From the NCBI GenBank assembly GCA_022837365.1, contig JALHHV010000146.1:1-5122 (forward strand): DNA of 5,122 nt, given 5' to 3'. Within the stretch, counting starts at the first letter, position 1. Each line of letters opens with the position of its first letter. The DNA is from Desulfovibrio sp. Lineage in GTDB: Bacteria; Desulfobacterota; Desulfovibrionia; Desulfovibrionales; Desulfovibrionaceae. Below are positions 1 through 5,122 of the stretch, piece by piece. Below the pieces are notes generated by a model. The model did no database searches and was not told the origin of the DNA. It saw only the letters and a program-made list of their open reading frames with translations. Position numbers and translations under genes: made by a program.

Positions 1-84
1 GAGCATGGTCAGACGGTCGCCGAGCTGTTCGGCGGTGCCTTCGAAGGGAACGAATTCGCGCAGCCAGGCAAGGGACAGCAGCAT
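1..84 (-). CDS. pheT: Phenylalanyl-tRNA synthetase beta subunit, N-terminal fragment (cut by window edge)
   Basis: This is the beta chain of the alpha2-beta2 enzyme that charges tRNA-Phe with phenylalanine in the cytoplasm. Only the first 28 codons are inside the window; the rest lies beyond position 1. The visible residues begin MLLSLAWLREFVPFEGTAEQ, the typical PheT opening (LxWLREFVP), and continue to LGDRLTML. The ATG at 84-82 is preceded by a GGAG ribosome site with about 7 bases of spacing (minus strand GGAGTAGCCCC then ATG). It follows pheS in the same direction, as in most bacteria, but 302 bases separate the two genes, which is unusually long. Identity is firm from the start motif plus position after pheS; completeness of the gene cannot be judged. 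Confidence 0.93.
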   Translation of the reverse strand, partial: MLLSLAWLREFVPFEGTAEQLGDRLTML

Positions 85-127
85 GGGGCTACTCCATGAG
101 AAAGTTTGCGAAGGGGCAGGCGTCGCC

Positions 128-202
128 AGGCGTTCTTACGCCTCCGGCGGGCAGGGGACCTTGTCCCCTGCACCCCTTCCGGGCGGGGCAGGACTACCCC
201 GC
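128..202. repeat. Array of three short palindromic hairpins in the pheS-pheT spacer
   Basis: Three perfect inverted repeats follow one another: AGGCGT/ACGCCT with a 4-base loop (128-143), GCAGGGGAC/GTCCCCTGC with a 3-base loop (151-171), and GCGGGG/CCCCGC with an 8-base loop (183-202). They form on either strand. In the pheT transcript they would be part of a 5' leader ending 43 bases before the start codon. None is followed by a T-run on the minus strand, so they do not look like intrinsic terminators. The style resembles dispersed palindromic (REP-like) intergenic repeats of GC-rich genomes; family membership is an inference, since only one copy is in the window. Confidence 0.6.
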
Positions 203-239
203 AGAAGCATTCGAAAAACGGTGGTCATGACAGCAGCAA

Positions 240-379
240 CCCCGAATGAGGGATTTCGTTCGCTGGCAAGGAGGGCAAGCCTTGGCCGAGGCGAGCGTAC
301 TTTTCCCGTACGTGACTCTCGCGCAACCGGGGCACAAGGCGCGCCCGACGCCGCCAGCGGGCGAAAGACCCATCCGGGG
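240..379 (+). repeat. Structured intergenic element, copy A (pheS-pheT spacer)
   Basis: The core is 254-366. Outer stem P1 pairs 254-267 (TTTCGTTCGCTGGC) with 353-366 (GCCAGCGGGCGAAA), 14 pairs including two adjacent T-G wobbles. A conserved internal loop (AAGGA at 268-272, GACGCC at 347-352) leads to stem P2: 273-276 with 343-346, a 2x2 internal loop, then 279-284 with 335-340. The top is a bulged hairpin, GCGAG/CTCGC (291-295, 318-322) plus CGTAC/GTACG (296-300, 308-312). Flanks outside the core also pair (CCCCG 240-244 with CGGGG 375-379; GGG 250-252 with CCC 369-371). A second copy lies at 1907-2030. The T-G wobbles become A-C mismatches on the other strand, so the folding RNA, if any, would be the plus strand; hence the strand given. 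The element begins 7 bases after the pheS stop codon in the direction of the genes. Role unknown. Confidence 0.75.
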
Positions 380-386
380 CCAGTGG

Positions 387-1384
<998 letters not shown>

Positions 1385-1405
1385 GCGTAGAGACCCCGTG
1401 GGGGG

Positions 1406-1759
1406 TTAGTTGAGTTTCGAGGCGGCGAGTTGCGCCAGCTTCGCGAAATCTTCCTTCTCGCGCACGGCAAGGTCGGCAAGCACCTTGCGGTTCAGGGAGA
1501 TGCCGGCAAGGGTGAGGCCGTGCATGAACTTGCTGTACGACAGGCCGTGCATGCGGGCGCCGGCGTTGATGCGCAGGATCCACAGCTTGCGGAATTCGCG
1601 CTTCTTCACCTTGCGGTCGCGGAACGCGTACATCCACGAACGTTCCACGGCCTCGCGGGCGGTGCGGTACAGCTTGCTGCGGCCGCCACGGAAACCCTTG
1701 GCCGCGTCCAGATACTTCTTGTGACGCCTGTGGGAGGCGAGACCTCTCTTCACGCGCAT
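1406..1759 (-). CDS. rplT: 50S ribosomal protein L20
   Basis: L20 binds 23S rRNA early in assembly of the large ribosomal subunit. The 117-residue product has the usual length and opens with [20 protein letters not shown], the very basic extended N-terminal tail. The globular RNA-binding part follows, with the L20 signature around [17 protein letters not shown] (residues 53-69) and SYSKFMHGL (74-82). The reading frame is open upstream to 1909, but ATG at 1759 is chosen because it gives the family N-terminus and has a strong GGAGG site 6 bases upstream (1770-1766). It follows rpmI by 282 bases, an unusually long gap filled with a structured repeat and hairpins, and is 21 bases from pheS. In other bacteria L20 represses its own operon by binding the mRNA; the long structured leader leaves room for this, but no L20 site can be proved here. 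Confidence 0.97.
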   Translation of the reverse strand: MRVKRGLASHRRHKKYLDAAKGFRGGRSKLYRTAREAVERSWMYAFRDRKVKKREFRKLWILRINAGARMHGLSYSKFMHGLTLAGISLNRKVLADLAVREKEDFAKLAQLAASKLN

Positions 1760-1783
1760 GGAATACCTCCATCGTGATCTTGA

Positions 1784-1886
1784 CTCCGCGAGGCGAGAGA
1801 CCGGGCCAGCGGAGCGGATAAGTGTAAAGTGCGGGAGATGCGCCCCGATAGGGGCTGCCTTTCCGGGCGCTGTCCCGGCAAAGGCA
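1784..1886 (-). promoter_or_regulatory. Hairpin-rich rplT leader, possible autoregulatory mRNA region
   Basis: Read on the minus strand toward rplT, the leader forms a long hairpin at 1886-1856 (TGCCTTT, bulged G, CCGGG; loop ACAGCG; CCCGG, AAAGGCA; 12 pairs). A GCCCC/GGGGC hairpin with TATC loop follows (1855-1842), then CTCCGC/GCGGAG (1814-1784) around a 19-base loop. The last one ends 13 bases before the GGAGG ribosome site. No T-run follows any of them, so they are not intrinsic terminators. The hairpins are seen in the sequence. A role in L20 control is inference from the known self-repression of L20 operons, and no rRNA mimic was identified. Confidence 0.35.
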
Positions 1887-1906
1887 ATAACGCCGGACAT
1901 GGGCGG

Positions 1907-2030
1907 CATTCAGGAAAATTTCGTTCTCCGGCAAGGAGGACGAGTCTTTTGCGAAGGGAGTGTACTCTTAGGTACTCGACCGGAGCAAAAGGCGAGTCCG
2001 ACGCAGCCGGAGGGCGAAAGAATCTGAATG
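1907..2030 (+). repeat. Structured intergenic element, copy B (rpmI-rplT spacer)
   Basis: This is the second copy of the element at 240-379; its core is 1919-2019. P1 pairs 1919-1932 (TTTCGTTCTCCGGC) with 2006-2019 (GCCGGAGGGCGAAA), again 14 pairs with the same two T-G wobbles. The internal loop AAGGA (1933-1937) / GACGCA (2000-2005) is kept. P2 pairs GGAC/GTCC (1938-1941, 1996-1999), then a 2x2 G-A/A-G loop, then 1944-1952 with 1985-1993. The apical hairpin is shorter than in copy A (GAG and TAC at 1958-1965 with GTACTC at 1972-1977). Flanks CATTCAG (1907-1913) and CTGAATG (2024-2030) pair perfectly. In gene direction it begins 11 bases after the rpmI stop codon. Role unknown; it could be an RNA element, a non-autonomous mobile repeat, or a processing or stability structure. 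Confidence 0.78.
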
Positions 2031-2041
2031 GCGTCTATGTC

Positions 2042-2239
2042 CTAGGCGTAGGGCATCATCCTGCGCACAGCCTTCTCATTGGTGCTGTCCACCGTGGCGG
2101 ACTGGCCGAGGCGCATGCGGCGCTTGGCGTTCTTCTTCGTGAGGATGTGGCGCAGGTTCTGCTTGCGGCGCTTGAACTTGCCGCTGCCGGTCACGGAGAA
2201 GCGCTTGGCGGCGGAACGCCGGGTCTTGATCTTGGGCAT
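2042..2239 (-). CDS. rpmI: 50S ribosomal protein L35
   Basis: L35 is a small, very basic protein of the large ribosomal subunit. The 65-residue product has the family length and opens MPKIKTRRSAAKRF, which fits the L35 signature, followed by TGSGKFKRRKQNLRHIL and the usual C-terminal part. The ATG at 2239 has a strong AAGGAG site on the minus strand a few bases upstream. It sits between infC and rplT, its standard place; in such operons L35 and L20 are co-translated and repressed by L20. Here both flanking spacers (215 bases to infC, 282 to rplT) are long, so the tight rpmI-rplT coupling known elsewhere is unlikely in this strain. Stop codon TAG. Confidence 0.97.
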   Translation of the reverse strand: MPKIKTRRSAAKRFSVTGSGKFKRRKQNLRHILTKKNAKRRMRLGQSATVDSTNEKAVRRMMPYA

Positions 2240-2273
2240 TGGATACTCCTTGCCGTTCTCTGCTCGCGCCGAA

Positions 2274-2411
2274 ACCGCCGAAGCGGCGACGGACGCATGA
2301 CGAAGCCCCCCGCTGGGCGGAGGACCCGGTGTGCCTTCTCAAGGACTGGATCGTCGAAAATTCCCGGTCGGTTGCAGCGGCGCAAACGACCGCACCCCCG
2401 GCGAGAGGGGG
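2274..2411 (-). promoter_or_regulatory. Hairpin-rich rpmI leader in the infC-rpmI spacer
   Basis: In the direction of rpmI the spacer offers four hairpins. CCCCC/GGGGG lies at 2411-2395. A 9-pair stem with one G-A mismatch lies at 2391-2366 (GGTCG...CGACC plus TTGC...GCAA as written on the plus strand). CCTCCGC/GCGGGGG with a CCA loop lies at 2323-2307. GCCGC-TTCG-GCGGT, a hairpin with the very stable UUCG tetraloop, ends at 2274, about 35 bases before the rpmI start. No T-run follows them. The structures are visible; a role as an L20/L35-responsive leader is inference only. Confidence 0.3.
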
Positions 2412-2412
2412 C

Positions 2413-2441
2413 ATAATGCGATAAAAACGCGCCGGAAGCAA
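2413..2441 (-). promoter_or_regulatory. Weak candidate promoter for rpmI-rplT
   Basis: On the minus strand TTGCTT (2441-2436) is followed after exactly 17 bases by CATTAT (2418-2413). This matches the sigma-70 boxes at 3 of 6 and 4 of 6 positions. It lies in the infC-rpmI spacer just downstream of the infC stop, where an internal promoter would make sense. Matches this poor arise by chance, so it is only a candidate. Confidence 0.2.
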
Positions 2442-2442
2442 G

Positions 2443-2455
2443 GGCCGAAACGGCC
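2443..2455 (-). other. Hairpin immediately after the infC stop codon
   Basis: On the minus strand GGCCG-TTT-CGGCC forms a perfect 5-pair hairpin whose first base is the last base of the infC TAG stop. A run of five T (2427-2423) follows, but 15 bases later, too far for a standard intrinsic terminator. It may be an RNA 3'-end or processing structure, or a weak attenuator. Confidence 0.35.
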
Positions 2456-2985
2456 TATTTCTTCGGCAGCGGAGCGAGCATCATGAACAGGGTGCGGCCT
2501 TCGGCGCGGGCTTCCTGGTCGACCTTGGCGATGTCCTTGGTGTCCTCGACGATGCGGTCGAGAATGGACTGGCCGCGGTCCTTGTGGACGATTTCGCGCC
2601 CGCGGAAGAACACGGTGACCTTGCAGCGGTCGCCTTCCTCGATGAAGCGGCGGATGTGCCTGACCTTGGTGTCGTAGTCGTGGTCATCCGTCTTGGGCCG
2701 GACCTTGATTTCCTTTATCTGGATCACGGTCTGGTTCTTCTTCGCCTCGGCCTTCTTCTTCTGCTGCTCGTACTTGAAGCGCCCGTAGTCCATCACGCGG
2801 CACACGGGCGGGTCGGCCGTGGCGGCCACCTCGACGAGGTCGAGACCCTGCTCCTTGGCAAGCGCGATGGCGTCGTTGCGCGACAGGATGCCGAGCTGTT
2901 CGCCGTCCGCCCCGATGACCCGCACCTCGCGGGCCCGGACCTGTTCATTGCGCCGCACGCTGTCCTGCGGGATATCGCGGCGCAT
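2455..2985 (-). CDS. infC: Translation initiation factor IF-3
   Basis: IF3 binds the 30S subunit, keeps it apart from 50S and checks start codon-initiator tRNA pairing. The 176-residue product has the normal length. The N-terminal domain (about 11-80) includes RNEQVRAREVRVIG and the IF3 signature RVMDYGRFKY (63-72), followed by a lysine-rich linker (QKKKAEAKKN, 75-84). The C-terminal domain (about 88-175) includes IKEIKVRPKTDDHDY, FIEEGDRCKVTVFFRGRE and TLFMMLAP. The ATG at 2985 lies 7 bases after the thrS stop. Its upstream bases (AACAGG directly before ATG) give no well-spaced ribosome site, so translation is probably coupled to thrS. E. coli infC uses a rare AUU start for self-control; here the family N-terminus is reached from an ordinary ATG, although a GTG at codon 10 cannot be fully excluded. 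Confidence 0.97.
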   Translation of the reverse strand: MRRDIPQDSVRRNEQVRAREVRVIGADGEQLGILSRNDAIALAKEQGLDLVEVAATADPPVCRVMDYGRFKYEQQKKKAEAKKNQTVIQIKEIKVRPKTDDHDYDTKVRHIRRFIEEGDRCKVTVFFRGREIVHKDRGQSILDRIVEDTKDIAKVDQEARAEGRTLFMMLAPLPKK

Positions 2986-2992
2986 CCTGTTG

Positions 2993-4927
2993 TTAGGAGA
3001 AGCTATAGCTCATTCCTCCACGTTTGAATGGTTCCTGGCAGTCCGCCCTGATCATATCCGCCACTTCGGCAAGTGTCCTGAGGCCAAGGTTTTCGCCGGT
3101 GCGCAGGCGCACGTTGACGCCCCCGGCCTCCACTTCCTTGTCCCCCACCACGAGGATGTAGGGGATCTTTTCCAACTGGGCTTCGCGGACCTTGTAGCCC
3201 AGCTTTTCGTTGCGCGTATCGGCCTCCACGCGAAGACCGGTCGCCGCAAGCGTTTCACGCGCGCCCTGGGCGAAATCGTTCTGGGCGTCGGTGACGGTCA
3301 GCAGGCGCGCCTGAACCGGGACGATCCACGTGGGGAAGGCCCCGGCAAAGTGCTCAGTGAGCACGCCGATGAAGCGTTCGAGCGAACCCAGGATGGCCCT
3401 GTGGACCATAACCGGGCGATGACGCTCGCCATCCTGCCCGATGTACACCAAGTCGAATCGGTCAGGCAAGGTGAAATCGACCTGGATGGTGGACAGCTGC
3501 CACTCGCGGCCGATGGCGTCGGTCACCTTCACGTCGATCTTGGGGCCGTAGAAGGCGCCGTCGCCCTCGTTGACGGTGTACGACAGCCCCGCCGTGGCCA
3601 CCGCGCCGATGAGCGCGTTGGTGGCGCGGTCCCAGTCCTCGTCCGAGCCGATGGACTTTTCCGGCCGGGTGGAGATGACGATGCGGTAGTCGAACCCGAA
3701 CAGGCCCATCAGGTCGCGCACCAGCGCGATGACCCCGATGATCTCGGCTTCCAGTTGGTCGGGGCGGCACAGGATGTGCGCGTCGTCCTGGGTGAACTGG
3801 CGCACCCGCAGCAGGCCGTGCAGCACGCCCGACTTTTCGTGGCGGTGCACCACGCCCAGTTCGAACATCCGGCGCGGCAGGTCGCGGTAGCTGCGCAGGT
3901 GGCTCTTGTAGATGAGCATGTGCGAGACGCAGTTCATGGGCTTCACGCCATAGGCGTTGTCGTCGATAACGGTGAAGTACATGTTCTCGCGGTAGTTGTC
4001 GTAGTGGCCCGACTTTTCCCACACCTCGCGACGCAGCAGCTGCGGCCCCTGCACCAGTTCGTACCCGCGCTTCAGGTGTTCCTTGCGCAGGAAGTCCTCG
4101 AGGATGGTGCGCAGCAGCATGCCCTTGGGATGCCAGTAGACCATGCCGGGGGCGACATCCTCGTGAAAGGCGAACAAGTCCAGCTGCTGGCCCAGCTTGC
4201 GGTGGTCGCGGCGCTTGGCCTCTTCGATCTGGTGCAGGTAATCCTTCAGCGCCTTGGGGTCGGCGAAGGCGGTGCCGTACACGCGCGAGAGCATGCGGTT
4301 CTTCTCGTCGCCGCGCCAATAGGCTCCGGCCACGGACAGCAGCTTGAACGCCTTGACGAAGCTGGTGTCCGGAATGTGCGGGCCGCGGCACAGGTCCACG
4401 AACTGGCCGCTGCGGTACACGGACACCGTGTCCGCCGGGATGTCGCGCACGATCTCGACCTTGTAGGTCTCGCCCATGCCCTCGAACAGGGCGATGGCCT
4501 CATCCTTCGACATTTCGGTGCGCGTGAAGGGAAGCGCGGCGGCCACGATCTTCTGCATTTCCGCCTCGATGGCTTCGAGGTCGTCCACGGAGAAGGGGCG
4601 CTCGTAATCGAAATCGTAGTAGAACCCGCTGTCGATGGCGGGACCGATGGTCACCTTGACGCCGGGGAACAGCTTCTGCACCGCCTCCGCCATGATGTGC
4701 GCGGCGGAGTGGCGGATAAGCTCGAGCCCTTCCGGCGAATCGGCGTAGACCGGCTCGATGGCGGTGGTGTCGGCGGGCACGGTGGCGATGAGGTCGAGCG
4801 GGGCGCCGTTGCAGCGGCAGGCCACGACATTCTTGAATTTCTTCCCGCTCAGGGCGCCCTTGAGGGCGTCACGGCAGGAGACGCCGGACTGCACGTCGAA
4901 CACCTGTCCTTCGATGGTCACGTTCAC
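2993..4927 (-). CDS. thrS: Threonyl-tRNA synthetase
   Basis: This cytoplasmic class II enzyme attaches threonine to tRNA-Thr and removes mischarged serine. The 644-residue product is full length. Domains in order: TGS domain (about 1-62); editing domain (about 63-225) with RHSAAH (H73, H77) and DLCRGPH (C180, H184); catalytic core (about 240-530) with motif 2 around [20 protein letters not shown] and motif 3 at [14 protein letters not shown]; and the anticodon-binding domain (about 535-644, from [14 protein letters not shown]). The zinc ligands of the active site are C333, H384 and H509. The frame is open upstream to 5026, but GTG at 4927 is chosen because it has GAGGAG 7 bases ahead and gives the family N-terminus; the longer reading would run through the terminator and into the tRNA end. 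infC follows 7 bases after the TAA. No tRNA-like operator of the E. coli thrS type was seen in the short leader. Confidence 0.97.
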   Translation of the reverse strand: MNVTIEGQVFDVQSGVSCRDALKGALSGKKFKNVVACRCNGAPLDLIATVPADTTAIEPVYADSPEGLELIRHSAAHIMAEAVQKLFPGVKVTIGPAIDSGFYYDFDYERPFSVDDLEAIEAEMQKIVAAALPFTRTEMSKDEAIALFEGMGETYKVEIVRDIPADTVSVYRSGQFVDLCRGPHIPDTSFVKAFKLLSVAGAYWRGDEKNRMLSRVYGTAFADPKALKDYLHQIEEAKRRDHRKLGQQLDLFAFHEDVAPGMVYWHPKGMLLRTILEDFLRKEHLKRGYELVQGPQLLRREVWEKSGHYDNYRENMYFTVIDDNAYGVKPMNCVSHMLIYKSHLRSYRDLPRRMFELGVVHRHEKSGVLHGLLRVRQFTQDDAHILCRPDQLEAEIIGVIALVRDLMGLFGFDYRIVISTRPEKSIGSDEDWDRATNALIGAVATAGLSYTVNEGDGAFYGPKIDVKVTDAIGREWQLSTIQVDFTLPDRFDLVYIGQDGERHRPVMVHRAILGSLERFIGVLTEHFAGAFPTWIVPVQARLLTVTDAQNDFAQGARETLAATGLRVEADTRNEKLGYKVREAQLEKIPYILVVGDKEVEAGGVNVRLRTGENLGLRTLAEVADMIRADCQEPFKRGGMSYSFS

Positions 4928-4934
4928 GCCGAAT

Positions 4935-4940
4935 CTCCTC
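4935..4940 (-). promoter_or_regulatory. Ribosome binding site that fixes the thrS GTG start
   Basis: The minus strand reads GAGGAG, then 7 bases (ATTCGGC), then GTG AAC GTG. This strong, well-spaced site favours GTG at 4927 over the second GTG at 4921 and over the upstream ATG codons of the same open frame (for example 4972), which lack such a site and would fall in the terminator tail. Confidence 0.8.
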
Positions 4941-4970
4941 GGTGAGTTTGTTGTTGCCGCCGCGCGCACC

Positions 4971-5000
4971 ATAACAAGAAAGGGAGGCTGGAACCTCCCT
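4971..5000 (-). terminator. Rho-independent terminator (or attenuator) between tRNA-Val and thrS
   Basis: On the minus strand AGGGAGG (5000-4994), a 6-base loop TTCCAG, and CCTCCCT (4987-4981) form a perfect 7-pair stem followed by TTCTTGTTAT (4980-4971). It begins 16 bases after the tRNA CCA end, so it most simply ends the tRNA transcript. Only 30 bases lie between the T-rich tail and the thrS ribosome site, so readthrough may also feed thrS. Confidence 0.75.
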
Positions 5001-5016
5001 CTCTGGGCTTTCGGTG

Positions 5017-5091
5017 TGGTAGGCACGAGCAGATTTGAACTGCTGACCCCTTCCGTGTCAAGGAAGTGCTCTCCCCCTGAGCTACGCGCCT
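5017..5091 (-). tRNA. tRNA-Val, anticodon GAC
   Basis: The 75-base cloverleaf is complete. The acceptor stem pairs AGGCGCG (5091-5085) with CGTGCCT (5027-5021) including one G-U pair, with discriminator A and an encoded CCA at 5019-5017. T8-A9 is followed by D stem GCTC/GAGC with a GG-containing loop. The anticodon stem is CTTCC/GGAAG with loop TTGACAC, placing anticodon GAC at 5059-5057, which reads valine codons GUC and GUU. The T stem is AGCAG/CTGCT with loop TTCAAAT. It is upstream of thrS on the same strand. All arms pair correctly and nothing looks degenerate. Confidence 0.97.
5033..5061 (-). promoter_or_regulatory. Promoter-like match inside the tRNA-Val gene
   Basis: The anticodon loop supplies a perfect TTGACA -35 box (5061-5056). 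Exactly 17 bases later the T loop supplies TCAAAT (5038-5033), 4 of 6 matches to the -10 consensus. A transcript from here would start near the tRNA 3' end and reach the hairpin at 5000-4971 and thrS. Both boxes are fixed by tRNA structure, so the match may be coincidence. Confidence 0.2.
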
Positions 5092-5094
5092 ACA

Positions 5095-5107
5095 CCTGCG
5101 AGGCAGG
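5095..5107. other. Short hairpin in the tRNA 5' leader
   Basis: CCTGC (5095-5099) and GCAGG (5103-5107) pair around a 3-base loop, 3 bases upstream of the mature tRNA-Val 5' end. It may form in the tRNA precursor or be the end of an upstream structure cut by the window edge. The remaining bases to 5122 show no clear promoter. Confidence 0.3.
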
Positions 5108-5122
5108 AGGGGTATCTACATG

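Noticed and set aside
1815..1840. TTTACACTTAT stretch on the minus strand as an rplT promoter
   Set aside because: No partner box at 16-18 bases on either side.
1760..1909. N-terminal extension of L20 from an upstream ATG
   Set aside because: Residues before MRVKRG do not resemble L20 and the GGAGG site points to ATG at 1759.
1933..1939. AAGGAGG in the structured element as a ribosome binding site on the plus strand
   Set aside because: No plausible reading frame follows it; it is part of a conserved internal loop next to stem P2 in both copies.
2819..4945. Very long open frame (708 codons) on the plus strand opposite thrS
   Set aside because: It is the mirror of thrS codon bias in GC-rich DNA; its product is low-complexity (rich in H, V, G, D), matches no family I know, and overlaps a fully conserved synthetase.
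4941..5016. T-box or tRNA-like operator controlling thrS
   Set aside because: The leader is too short, with no T-box sequence or anticodon-arm mimic; the only structure is the simple terminator hairpin.
4928..5026. Longer thrS start upstream of 4927
   Set aside because: The extension would be encoded by the terminator hairpin and the tRNA 3' end, has no family match, and the GTG at 4927 has a clear ribosome site.
5108..5122. TAGATA on the minus strand as the tRNA-Val -10 box
   Set aside because: Weak match and the -35 region lies outside the window, so it cannot be supported.

Overview
The window is GC-rich and carries one block of core translation genes. All genes read leftward on the minus strand: tRNA-Val(GAC), thrS, infC, rpmI, rplT, pheS and the first 28 codons of pheT. 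The thrS-infC-rpmI-rplT-pheS-pheT order is a classic conserved bacterial cluster. The protein wording and GC-rich codon use look most like a sulfate-reducing Desulfovibrio-type bacterium (Desulfovibrionaceae). That is an inference from family memory, not a database result.

Layout in the direction of transcription (right to left): a tRNA-Val with encoded CCA (5091-5017) is followed by a terminator-like hairpin (5000-4971). Next comes thrS with a GTG start (4927-2993), then infC only 7 bases later (2985-2455). A 215-base spacer holds several hairpins and a weak promoter candidate, followed by rpmI (2239-2042). A 282-base spacer with a structured repeat and more hairpins leads to rplT (1759-1406) and then pheS (1384-387). 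A 302-base spacer with a second copy of the repeat and three hairpins leads to pheT (from 84). The proteins cooperate in translation: two aminoacyl-tRNA synthetases (Thr, Phe), initiation factor IF3, two 50S proteins (L35, L20) and a valine tRNA.

Two things stand out. First, two copies of a structured element, about 101 and 113 bases in the core (1919-2019 and 254-366), lie just after the rpmI and pheS stop codons. They share loops and stem layout, and several base pairs differ between copies by paired, compensating changes. Second, pheS is broken near 609-613. About 40 bases seem to be missing (net loss of 1 mod 3), removing the first CxxC pair and shifting the frame. In an essential gene this is most likely a sequencing or assembly error, but it should be checked.

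No accessory, defence or mobile gene system is visible; the novelty here is in the intergenic RNA/DNA structure.
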